From: Nocardiopsis sp. NRRL B-16309
GTDB taxonomy: Bacteria; Actinomycetota; Actinomycetes; Streptosporangiales; Streptosporangiaceae
Assembly: GCF_001279585.1 (NCBI RefSeq)
Contig: NZ_LGEC01000076.1
Coordinates: 1-64,000 of the forward strand
Length of the DNA: 64,000 bases
Direction: 5' to 3'
This document shows, one piece after another, positions 16,079 to 23,182 of the stretch. Under the pieces are notes generated by a model that ran no database searches, was not told the origin of the DNA, and worked only from the letters and a program-made list of their open reading frames with translations. The position numbers and the translations under genes were made by a program. Within the stretch, counting starts at the first letter, position 1. The number at the start of each line of letters is the position of its first letter.

Positions 16079-16573
16079 TCAGCCCACCGCGTGCAGCCAC
16101 CGCACGGGGGCGCCGTCGCCGGCGTAGCGGAACGGTTCGAGTTCCTCGTCCCAGCGGCGCCCGGTGAGGCGATGGATCTCCTCGGCGAGGTCGGTACCGC
16201 CCACAGCGGCCTCCTCCACGGCACGGCGCAGGCGCGCCTCGGGGACCAGGACCTCACCGGCCGCACTGGTGACGGCGGTGAACATGCCCAGGGCCGGCGT
16301 GTAGCTGTAGCGCACGCCGTCGAACCCGGGCGATCCCTCCTCGGTCACCTCGAAGCGCAGGCGCTGCCACGAGTTCAGCGCGGAGGCCATCTCCCCCGAG
16401 GTTCCGGGCCTGCCCTGCCAGTTCAGCTCGGCACGGTGGTGGCCCGGTGCCGCCGGCTGAGCGACCCAGTCGAGTTTCACGGGTACTCCAACGACGCCCG
16501 CGACCGCCCACTCGACATGTGGGCACAGCGCCGCGGGCGCGGAGTGGACGTACAAGACGCCACGTGCGGACAC
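16079..16573 (-). CDS. DUF3145 family protein
   Basis: The 164-residue protein begins with the family signature GVLYVHSAPAALCPHVEWAV and continues with GHHRAELNWQGRPGTSGEMA, LRFEVTEEGSPGFDGVRYSY and EIHRLTGRRWDEELEPFRYA. DUF3145 is conserved throughout actinomycetes, is soluble and has no assigned function. The start is GTG 16573 with AGGAGG six bases upstream. It is divergent from the sigma factor; the 207-base gap is less GC-rich and contains two small dyads. Confidence 0.93.
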   Translation of the reverse strand: MSARGVLYVHSAPAALCPHVEWAVAGVVGVPVKLDWVAQPAAPGHHRAELNWQGRPGTSGEMASALNSWQRLRFEVTEEGSPGFDGVRYSYTPALGMFTAVTSAAGEVLVPEARLRRAVEEAAVGGTDLAEEIHRLTGRRWDEELEPFRYAGDGAPVRWLHAVG

Positions 16574-16662
16574 CGAACCTCCTGATACGAACGAGTGCGC
16601 TTCCCCGACGCCCTCGTATCACGAGAAGGTTGCATACCCGCCTGGATACCTTTTGCCCCATT

Positions 16663-16714
16663 GTGCCCCAAGGGCACCTCGGGAATCATCGTTCACGCTG
16701 GTATTTTCCAGCGT
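16663..16714. promoter_or_regulatory. two dyads in the DUF3145/sigma-factor intergenic region
   Basis: GTGCCC-CAA-GGGCAC (16663-16677) and ACGCTGG-TATTTT-CCAGCGT (16695-16714) are perfect short inverted repeats. They lie 67-118 bases before the sigma-factor start at 16781. The second is a good candidate operator; the first could be either a hairpin or a site. Confidence 0.4.
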
Positions 16715-16780
16715 TCCCTCCGCGACCGGAACCCCCAGAGACTAGCGTGAGCCCCAGAACGGACAGGGAGTCCGATCATA

Positions 16781-17464
16781 GTGGGGGCGGGATTGCCAGA
16801 CCAGTCGCACGAGACCATCCACACGGTCGTTCCCTCCCCGGAAATCGTACTTCTATCACAAAACGGGCATCAATCGCCCCATCTCTTGCCGATTTCGGCC
16901 ACAACCGGCCTGGATTCTGACGGCCTCGAACCCGGGGACGCCGAACTCGTCCGACGCGCGTGCGCCGGTGACGCCCGCGCCTGGGAGCTCATCGTCGACA
17001 GGCACCTCCCGCTCGTGAACGCGATCGCGCGCTCCTACCGCCTCTCCGTTCCCGACCGGGAGGACGCGGTGCAGAACGTCTGGCTCACCCTGAACCAGTA
17101 CCTGCCGAGACTGCGCGAGCCGGACCGCCTCCGCGCCTGGCTGCGCCGGGTCACCAACGACGCCTGTACCCGCCAGCGCCGCCACGCGCTGCGCCAGCGC
17201 CCCGTCGACCCGCACATGCTGGCCGATCTGGCTCCGGCGGACGGCCCGGATCCGGAGTCCGCGTATCTGGAACGCGAGCGGCACGAGGAGCTCCACCGGG
17301 CGATCCGCCGCCTCACCGACACCCGCGACAGGATCGCCGTCCTGCACTACCTGGACGAGACGCCCGCACCGGCCTGGGTCCACGGCGGCGGTCCGCGGGC
17401 CGCCGCCAACCACCGGCGCCGGATCATCCGCACCCTCCGCCGCGTCATGAAGGGCCCCGAGTGA
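16781..17464 (+). CDS. ECF-type sigma-70 factor with eroded region 4
   Basis: The product has 227 residues. Region 2 is good: DAELVRRACAGDARAWELIV, RHLPLVNAIARSYRL, DREDAVQNVWLTLNQYLPRL and RAWLRRVTNDACTRQRR hold the -10 binding and core-binding helices. Region 4 starts acceptably (HRAIRRLTDTRDRIAVLHYL), but the usual DxSxxEIA-x-G-x-TVKSR helix-turn-helix is replaced by ETPAPAWVHGGGPRAAANHR, then RRIIRTLRRVMK. Recognition of the -35 element must differ from the norm or need help. The first 46 codons use many A/T third positions, so the GTG at 16781 may be too early; TTG 16793 is an alternative. It is coupled to a small protein and followed by a TPR-CHAT gene. Confidence 0.8.
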   Translation: MGAGLPDQSHETIHTVVPSPEIVLLSQNGHQSPHLLPISATTGLDSDGLEPGDAELVRRACAGDARAWELIVDRHLPLVNAIARSYRLSVPDREDAVQNVWLTLNQYLPRLREPDRLRAWLRRVTNDACTRQRRHALRQRPVDPHMLADLAPADGPDPESAYLERERHEELHRAIRRLTDTRDRIAVLHYLDETPAPAWVHGGGPRAAANHRRRIIRTLRRVMKGPE

Positions 17465-17895
17465 TGGACCGCACCGACTCCCCGAGGGACACCGACGGCA
17501 GAGCCGCCGCCCTGGCGGCCTTCGACCGCCGCGACGACGGCGCCGACCTGGCCGGCCTCACCGAGCATCCGCCCCTCCGGCCCAGCGCACCGCGCGCGGA
17601 CCCCGAGCCGGTCACGGCGTCGCTGCGGTTCGACCACGACGACCTGGGACTCGCCGTCCAGGTCCTCGCGCCCGCGCGCGGCCCGCGCGGGTCGGTCGAC
17701 CGCACCGTGCACGGCCAGCTCACCGGCCACGTGGACGAGGCCGACCTCCGGGTACGGCGGCCCGGCCGCTCGTTCGGCGTGCGGGTGGGAGCCGACGGGC
17801 GCTTCGCCGTCACGGGCCTGGACCGGGGCCCGCTCAGCCTGGAGGTGCGCCGTCCGGGCCGCGCCCCGGTGATCACGGACTGGTTCACGGTCTGA
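17464..17895 (+). CDS. small beta-rich protein coupled to the sigma factor, unknown function
   Basis: The 143-residue protein has a polar, charged N-terminal third (residues 1-45), followed by an immunoglobulin or carboxypeptidase-regulatory-like beta domain: SLRFDHDDLGLAVQVLAP, TVHGQLTGHVDEADLRVRR and RFAVTGLDRGPLSLEVRR. It ends ITDWFTV. There are no cysteines, signal peptide or membrane segments, so it is not a ZAS-type anti-sigma factor. ATG 17464 overlaps the sigma-factor TGA by one base (GTG 17461 is also possible), so production is coupled. By position it could hold the sigma factor, present a substrate, or be cleaved by the CHAT protein. None of these roles is shown by sequence alone. 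Confidence 0.7.
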   Translation: MDRTDSPRDTDGRAAALAAFDRRDDGADLAGLTEHPPLRPSAPRADPEPVTASLRFDHDDLGLAVQVLAPARGPRGSVDRTVHGQLTGHVDEADLRVRRPGRSFGVRVGADGRFAVTGLDRGPLSLEVRRPGRAPVITDWFTV

Positions 17896-17931
17896 CCCTG
17901 CGAGTCACAGATGCGGTTGCGCCCATCGGGT

Positions 17932-17950
17932 GTTCGGGTCCTCCCCGAAC
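17932..17950. promoter_or_regulatory. 7-bp inverted repeat before the TPR-CHAT gene
   Basis: GTTCGGG-TCCTC-CCCGAAC is a perfect dyad 37 bases past the small beta-rich gene and about 200 bases before the CHAT start. It may be a weak terminator or an operator. The remaining 251-base gap between the two genes shows no coding bias, so the CHAT gene could have its own promoter. Confidence 0.4.
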
Positions 17951-18146
17951 CCGGTCGCGCCCGCCCGGTTTTGCCGGTCTTCGCCCCGCTTCGTGCCCAC
18001 GGATCGGACCCGAATCCGGGCTCAACGCTGCCGCCGCCCCGGGTCACTGCTGTTCACTGGGACCTGGCCGGTGGGCGCCACTCTCCGTAGTGGGTCGCCC
18101 ACCAGGGCCCGCCGAGCACCGACCCACCCCCGAAAGGCGGCCGGAC

Positions 18147-20474
18147 GTGCCATCCACCCCCCAGCCCGGCTCACCGGCGTCCCGTACCCGCGGGCGTTCC
18201 CTCCACCGCTCCGCGCGTCCCGCGCACGAACCCGGCTCGGGGCACGCGCTGCTGCGCCGGGTGGCCCACGGCGTCCAACTCGCCCAGCACGGCCGGTTCG
18301 AGGACACCGTCTTCCTGCTCACCGACGCGCGCGCCCGGCTCCGCGGCCACCCCATCACCGCGTCGGCCCCGGTCGTCCCCGGCGTGCTGGCCAACCTCGG
18401 CCTGGCACAGACGCTGTGCGGCCGCTACGGACCGGCCGACGACGACCTGCGCGAGGCGCGCGCCCTGGCCCAGGAACGGCGCCTGCCGCTCATGGACCTG
18501 GTCGTCCGACAGAACCAGGGCTGCCTGGCGCTGCATCGCGGCGACTCCGTGTCGGCCATCGGGACCTTCCTCGACCTGCGCCACCGCCTGCCCGCCAACC
18601 GGCGCGACGCCCTGCACGTCGACCTCGCCGAGGCCCTGCTGGCCGAGGGGCTGGTGGAGGAGGCGGCGACCGCCCTCCACGAGGGGGCCTGGAGCGACGA
18701 CGGCGCCGCGGCGCCCGCGGCCCTGCTGGTCGAGGCGAAGCTGCGCCTGCTCGACGGATCGCCGACCCGGGCGGTCGAGCTCATCCGGTGCGTCCGGCGA
18801 TCGAACGGCACGGGTTCGCTCTGGCACCGCCTCGCCGTTCGCCTGGAGCACATGGCCCACCGCGCGTGCCGGAACTCCCGACCGACCGGTCCCGCCGTCA
18901 CGCCCGGCACCCCGGGAACCGTGGACGCCACCGGCACTCTCGCCACGCCCGGCGCCGTCGCCCACACCAGTGCCCCCGGCTCTCGGGTCACTCCCGACAC
19001 ACCCGAACGCTGCTCCCCCAGCCCCATCGGGCCGAGCCTGGCCGCCGGTGCCGGTGTGACCGGCGCACCCGAAGCCTTCGCTGTGGCCGGGGACGGTGGT
19101 GCGCCGGAGGCGATCGACGCCGCCAGGTCCGCGGGCCCCCTGGAGTGGGCCGAGGTCGCCCTGGCGCTGCGCGCTCCCCTGGTCGCGCCCGAGGCACCCG
19201 TCCGCGATGGCACGGCCCACCGCGCCCTGCGGGCCCTGGCCCGGGGCAGCGACACCGCTCCCGGGGCGTGGGCGGGCCCGGCCGCCGCGGACCCCCACGT
19301 CGTCCGGGCCGGTCTGGAGCGCGCGCTGCTGCACGGCGACGCGGCCGCCGCCCTGGAATGGGCGGACCTGGGCCGCACCTGGGCGGCGCCCCTGGTCCCG
19401 GGGCCGCACGCACCCCGTTCCGCGGCTCTGCTCGCCCTGACCGAGCGCTACCGCGCCGCGCTGGCGCGGGGGACCGATCCGCGTGTCGGCGCGCGCCGGT
19501 GGGAGTCGGAGCGCTGGCGTGCCCTGTACACCTCCGGTCCGGCCGCGCGTCCGGACCGCCCCGCGGCGCCGGTGGTCCCCGCGCTGGTGGAGCGCCTGGC
19601 GGACCGGGCGTTCGTCCACCTGGTGCGCGCGTCGGGTGACCTGGTCGCGATCGTCACGACGTCCACGGGAGTGCGGGCACGACCCCTGGGACCGTTCCGC
19701 CGCGCCGCGCGGGCCCTGGCCCGTTTCGCCCACGAGGCACCGCGCTCGCACGGGGCGCCCACGTCCGCGGGCGACACCGTCCACGCGCTGCTGGCACCGG
19801 TCCTGTCGCTGGTGGGAGACCGCGCCCTCGTCGTGGCCGCCGATCCGGCGCTGGGCGACCCGCCCTGGGGCATGCTGCCCGCCCTGTGCGGACGCACGTT
19901 GTCGCTGGTGCCCACCGCCCGCTTCTGGGCCGAGCGGACCGCCCCCGCCCCGACACCCCGCCGGGTGCTGCTCGTGGCCGGGACCGAGCCCGCCGGTGCC
20001 CGGACCGAGGTCGCCGAACTCGCGGGGCTGCATCCCTCGGCGCACGTGCTCACCGGCGCGCGCACCAGCCCCGAGGACGTGCTGGCGGGGTTCGGGCGCG
20101 CCGACCTCGTGCACCTGGCCGCACACGGCCGCGTCCCCGACGACGCGCCGCTCCTGGCGTCCGTGGAACTGCCGCAGGGCCCCCTGCTCGCCTGCGACCT
20201 GCGGGACGCCCCCGCCGCACCGGCCGTGGTCACCCTGTCGACCTGCTGGAGCGGACGCGGCTTCGCCACCGCGCCCGGTCTGCCGTCGGGGTTCGTGGGA
20301 GCGCTGCTGGCACGCGGCACGCGCACCGTGGTGGCCAGCCCCGTACCGGTCGAGGACGCCGCGACGGGCGCGGCCATGCGCGCCTTCCACCGGGCGCTGG
20401 TGGCGGGGACGCCGGTGCCCGAGGCGGTGGCCCTCCACCTCGGGCGGTCCGGCTTCTGCTGTTTCGGCGCCTGA
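18147..20474 (+). CDS. TPR-CHAT protein, putative caspase-like protease
   Basis: The product has 775 residues. Residues of about 30-240 are helical repeats of TPR type: ALLRRVAHGVQLAQHGRFED, LANLGLAQTLCGRYGPADDD, RQNQGCLALHRGDSVSAIG, DLAEALLAEGLVEEAATALH. About residues 243-330 are a low-complexity Pro/Thr/Gly linker. More helices follow, then a C-terminal CHAT domain from about residue 490. Its catalytic dyad is intact: His660 in VHLAAHGRVPDD and Cys700 in TLSTCWSGRGFA. CHAT domains are caspase/separase-like and several cut proteins. The GTG at 18147 is preceded by GAAAGG at nine bases. Its place after an ECF sigma factor and a small coupled protein suggests regulated proteolysis. It ends 17 bases from the convergent metallohydrolase. 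Confidence 0.82.
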   Translation: MPSTPQPGSPASRTRGRSLHRSARPAHEPGSGHALLRRVAHGVQLAQHGRFEDTVFLLTDARARLRGHPITASAPVVPGVLANLGLAQTLCGRYGPADDDLREARALAQERRLPLMDLVVRQNQGCLALHRGDSVSAIGTFLDLRHRLPANRRDALHVDLAEALLAEGLVEEAATALHEGAWSDDGAAAPAALLVEAKLRLLDGSPTRAVELIRCVRRSNGTGSLWHRLAVRLEHMAHRACRNSRPTGPAVTPGTPGTVDATGTLATPGAVAHTSAPGSRVTPDTPERCSPSPIGPSLAAGAGVTGAPEAFAVAGDGGAPEAIDAARSAGPLEWAEVALALRAPLVAPEAPVRDGTAHRALRALARGSDTAPGAWAGPAAADPHVVRAGLERALLHGDAAAALEWADLGRTWAAPLVPGPHAPRSAALLALTERYRAALARGTDPRVGARRWESERWRALYTSGPAARPDRPAAPVVPALVERLADRAFVHLVRASGDLVAIVTTSTGVRARPLGPFRRAARALARFAHEAPRSHGAPTSAGDTVHALLAPVLSLVGDRALVVAADPALGDPPWGMLPALCGRTLSLVPTARFWAERTAPAPTPRRVLLVAGTEPAGARTEVAELAGLHPSAHVLTGARTSPEDVLAGFGRADLVHLAAHGRVPDDAPLLASVELPQGPLLACDLRDAPAAPAVVTLSTCWSGRGFATAPGLPSGFVGALLARGTRTVVASPVPVEDAATGAAMRAFHRALVAGTPVPEAVALHLGRSGFCCFGA

Positions 20475-20491
20475 ACGCCGGGCCCGAGCGG

Positions 20492-21145
20492 CTACCAGCC
20501 CCGCTCGCGCCACTCGGCCAGGCTGGGGCGCTCGGCGCCGAGCGTGGTGTCCCGGCCGTGGCCGGGGTAGACCCAGGTGTCGTCGGGCAGGGGGCCGAAC
20601 ACGCGCTCCTCCACGTCCCCGAGCAGGGAGCGGAAGTCGGCGTCGGACCCAGTGCGGCCGACGCCGCCCGGGAAGAGGCTGTCGCCGGTGAACAGGTGGG
20701 TGCGTGCTCCGGGGTCGTCGTAGCGCAGCGCGATCGACCCGGGCGTGTGCCCCCGAAGGTGGATGACGGTGAGGGCGCAGTCCCCGACCGGAACGGTGTC
20801 CCCGTGGACCACCGGCTCGTCCACGGAGACCGGCAGCTCGTCACCGTCGTCGGGGTGGGCGACGGTGCGGGCGCCGGTCTGGCCGACGACCTCGGCGAGG
20901 GCCTGCCAGTGGTCCTGGTGGCGGTGCGTGGTGACGACCCTGGTCAGGCCGTTCTCCCCGATCAGCTCCAGAACGCGGTCGGCCTCGGCCGCCGCGTCGA
21001 TGAGCACGGCCTCGCCCGTCGCTCTGCAGGTGAGGAGGTAGGCGTTGTTGTCCATCGGGCCGACGGCCAGCTTGGCGATCGTCAGGTGCGGTAGTTTTCG
21101 CAGGTCGGCGGGGCCGCCGACCCTCGTATCTCCGGAGTAGCTCAC
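20492..21145 (-). CDS. MBL-fold metallohydrolase (glyoxalase II-like)
   Basis: The 217-residue protein carries the metallo-beta-lactamase fold: NAYLLTCRATGEAVLIDAAA, the metal motif VVTTHRHQDHWQAL (HxHxDH), IHLRGHTPGSIALRYDD, the Asp in LFTGDSLFPGGVGRTG, and the last ligand in VYPGHGRDTT. The GRT and long FRSLL-type helix resemble glyoxalase II and related thioester or persulfide hydrolases. A specific substrate cannot be fixed. The start is taken at GTG 21143-21145; no strong RBS is visible, so a start a few codons either way is possible. Confidence 0.85.
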   Translation of the reverse strand: MSYSGDTRVGGPADLRKLPHLTIAKLAVGPMDNNAYLLTCRATGEAVLIDAAAEADRVLELIGENGLTRVVTTHRHQDHWQALAEVVGQTGARTVAHPDDGDELPVSVDEPVVHGDTVPVGDCALTVIHLRGHTPGSIALRYDDPGARTHLFTGDSLFPGGVGRTGSDADFRSLLGDVEERVFGPLPDDTWVYPGHGRDTTLGAERPSLAEWRERGW

Positions 21146-21292
21146 CAGACCATTGTGGCCCGACGGGAGGTGCGTGCGCACCCGGGGCACACAGGTCGGA
21201 CGCCCGGGCCACCGGGCGTCCGACGACCGACCGTCCCGCGAGGCGCGGGGACGGACGCGGGATCGGCTCCTGGGGGCGGCTCCTGAGGGCGG

Positions 21293-22114
21293 CTACTGGG
21301 CCCAGCGCGGCGGGCGCTTCTCGAAGAACGACGCCCGCCCCTCGGCCGCGTCCTCCCCGCCGAAGAACTCCGCCGAGAGTTCACCCATCCGGGCGAACGC
21401 CTCCTTGCGCCGGTCCGGTGCGGCCAGCGCCCCGGCGCCCAGCTCGCCCAGCAGTTCCTTGGTCCGGGAGAGCGCGCGCGGCGCCGACCCCCGCAGGCCC
21501 TGGAGCACCGCGTCCACGGCGTGCGCCATCTCCCGGTCAGGGACGGCCTGCGTGACGAGCCCCGCCCTGGCCGCCGCGGAGGCGTCGAACAGTTCACCGG
21601 TGAGGAAGTACCGGCTCAACTGGCGCGAGTGCATCCGCGCGGACACCGGCACCGAGATGATCGCCGGGACGACGCCGATGCGCACCTCGGTGAAGGCGAA
21701 CGTGGCGCTCTTGGGTGCCAGCGCGATGTCGGCGGCGGCCACCAGGCCGATCCCGCCCGCCCGTGCCGCGCCGTTGAGCACCGCGATCACCGGTTTGGGC
21801 GCGCCCATGATCTGCTCGAAGATCTCGGGCAGCTCGGGTGCCGGCTCGACGTCCCGGCCCTCCAGGGCGGCGCCGACCTCCTTCAGGTCCGCTCCGGCGC
21901 AGAACACCGGACCGGTACCGGTGAGGACGACGCCCCTCACCTCGTCGTCGGCCATCGCCTCGGACAGGGCCGCGGACAGCTCCGAGCGCAGTCGGGCCGA
22001 CAGGGCGTTGCGGTTGCGCGGGGAGTCGAGCGTGACGGTGGCGATGGCTCGGTCGACGTCGAGACGGACCAGGGTCCGGTCGCCGGAGGGGGTCGGGGAC
22101 GGGTGCTGCGTCAT
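21293..22114 (-). CDS. enoyl-CoA hydratase/isomerase family protein
   Basis: The 273-residue crotonase-fold protein has IATVTLDSPRNRNALSARLR, then the oxyanion-hole loop GVVLTGTGPVFCAGADLKEV and AARAGGIGLVAAADIALAPK. Of the two catalytic glutamates of classic hydratases, the second is present in FAFTEVRIGVVPA. The first position, in GGIGLVAAAD, lacks Glu, so it may be an isomerase or another crotonase type rather than a standard hydratase. The ATG at 22114 has GAAAGG upstream. It is not in an operon with other beta-oxidation genes here. Confidence 0.87.
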   Translation of the reverse strand: MTQHPSPTPSGDRTLVRLDVDRAIATVTLDSPRNRNALSARLRSELSAALSEAMADDEVRGVVLTGTGPVFCAGADLKEVGAALEGRDVEPAPELPEIFEQIMGAPKPVIAVLNGAARAGGIGLVAAADIALAPKSATFAFTEVRIGVVPAIISVPVSARMHSRQLSRYFLTGELFDASAAARAGLVTQAVPDREMAHAVDAVLQGLRGSAPRALSRTKELLGELGAGALAAPDRRKEAFARMGELSAEFFGGEDAAEGRASFFEKRPPRWAQ

Positions 22115-22474
22115 CGCAGGCTGCCTTTCTTGTGACGCGCTCGCGGGCTCGCGGGGGACCTGTGAGCGCGCGCGACGGGGTTCGCCGTCGTCGGCCCGCC
22201 CCGCCGACGAGCTCGTCGGCCGGCGGCGCCTCCCGCGGAACCCGTGCGCCCTCCGCAGACCCTCCGCGACCCGAGGGGCACGCGACGTGCCCGGCTTGTG
22301 GCCGGGTCCGCCTCGTTCGTGGCGGTGTACACAAAACCGCTTCAACCTTAGACGGACGGAGCGTCACGGCACCACGGGTGTACGGAGCCGGTTCGTTAAG
22401 ACCGCGTGACGGTCGGACGACCCTGTGTAACACGAGCGGACACGAGGGGCCGAACCCCCGGGGCACGGGGGCGG
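22115..22474. other. intergenic, promoter region of the crotonase gene, no gene seen
   Basis: No frame shows strong coding bias. The part near 22320-22380 is less GC-rich (ACAAAACCGCTTCAACC) and probably holds the leftward crotonase promoter. Confidence 0.45.
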
Positions 22475-22505
22475 CCGGGGCCGGGGAGGGCTCCTCCGGC
22501 CCCGG
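22475..22505. terminator. GC-rich hairpin after DUF5998
   Basis: CCGGGGCC-GG-GGAGG pairs with CCTCC-GGCCCCGG (a two-base bulge) around loop GCT. It sits just beyond the stop of the leftward DUF5998 gene. Confidence 0.6.
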
Positions 22506-22517
22506 TGTCGGCCGGGT

Positions 22518-23114
22518 TCAGCGCCGGGTGGTCGCCGTGGACAACGAGTCGGCGAAGGCCAGCATCGCCGCCACGGCGTCGGCACCGTCGGCGGCCTCGC
22601 TCACGCGCAGGGTGAGCGGCTCGGCGGTGATGGATCCGGTGTAGCCGTGGTCGAGCTCGCAGGTCTCGTCCGCGCAGGCGGCCGGTTCGAGGTCGATGTT
22701 GGCGACCGCGCCCCAGTTGACCGACAGGTTGACGCTCAGCACCAGTTCGCTGGGCAGGCTCCCCGGCGTGTACTGGGCCGGGTTCGGCACGACCCTGGTC
22801 AGGGCCACGGACTGGATGTTGCCCAGCTGGATGCAGTCGGTGGTCGTGGAGGCGTGCGAGGCGCCGCCCGGTTCGGTGGGCGGATGCTCGTCGGTGTGGC
22901 ACACCACCAGGCGCGTCGCGGTCAACACCATCACCGTGATGTGCCGGCGCATCTCCATGGCCGGGTCGAAGGTCGCCTCGTGGTGGACGATGAACGCCTC
23001 GGCGCTCTCGTCGCCCAGAGCCGTGGCGACGGCGTCGATCACCAGCGCGGGGTAGTAGCCGCTCCGTTCGATCTCCAGCCGCCAGTCGGTGGACACGGCG
23101 CGTGTTTTCCTCAT
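22518..23114 (-). CDS. DUF5998 family protein
   Basis: The 198-residue soluble protein matches the actinobacterial DUF5998 family: WRLEIERSGYYPALVIDAVA, FIVHHEATFDPAMEMRRHIT, VMVLTATRLVVCHTDEHPP and SVNWGAVANIDLEPAACADE. The mid-section alternates beta strands that end with a cysteine pair (CADETC). No function is established. The ATG at 23112-23114 has GGAAGGAGG about 12 bases upstream. It is 68 bases past the acyl-CoA synthetase fusion on the same strand and may be transcribed with it. Confidence 0.85.
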   Translation of the reverse strand: MRKTRAVSTDWRLEIERSGYYPALVIDAVATALGDESAEAFIVHHEATFDPAMEMRRHITVMVLTATRLVVCHTDEHPPTEPGGASHASTTTDCIQLGNIQSVALTRVVPNPAQYTPGSLPSELVLSVNLSVNWGAVANIDLEPAACADETCELDHGYTGSITAEPLTLRVSEAADGADAVAAMLAFADSLSTATTRR

Positions 23115-23182
23115 ACCCCTATCCTGCCTCCTTCCCGCGACACTTCGCGACCGGGATGTGAAACGGGTCGACCAGTTCCTGA

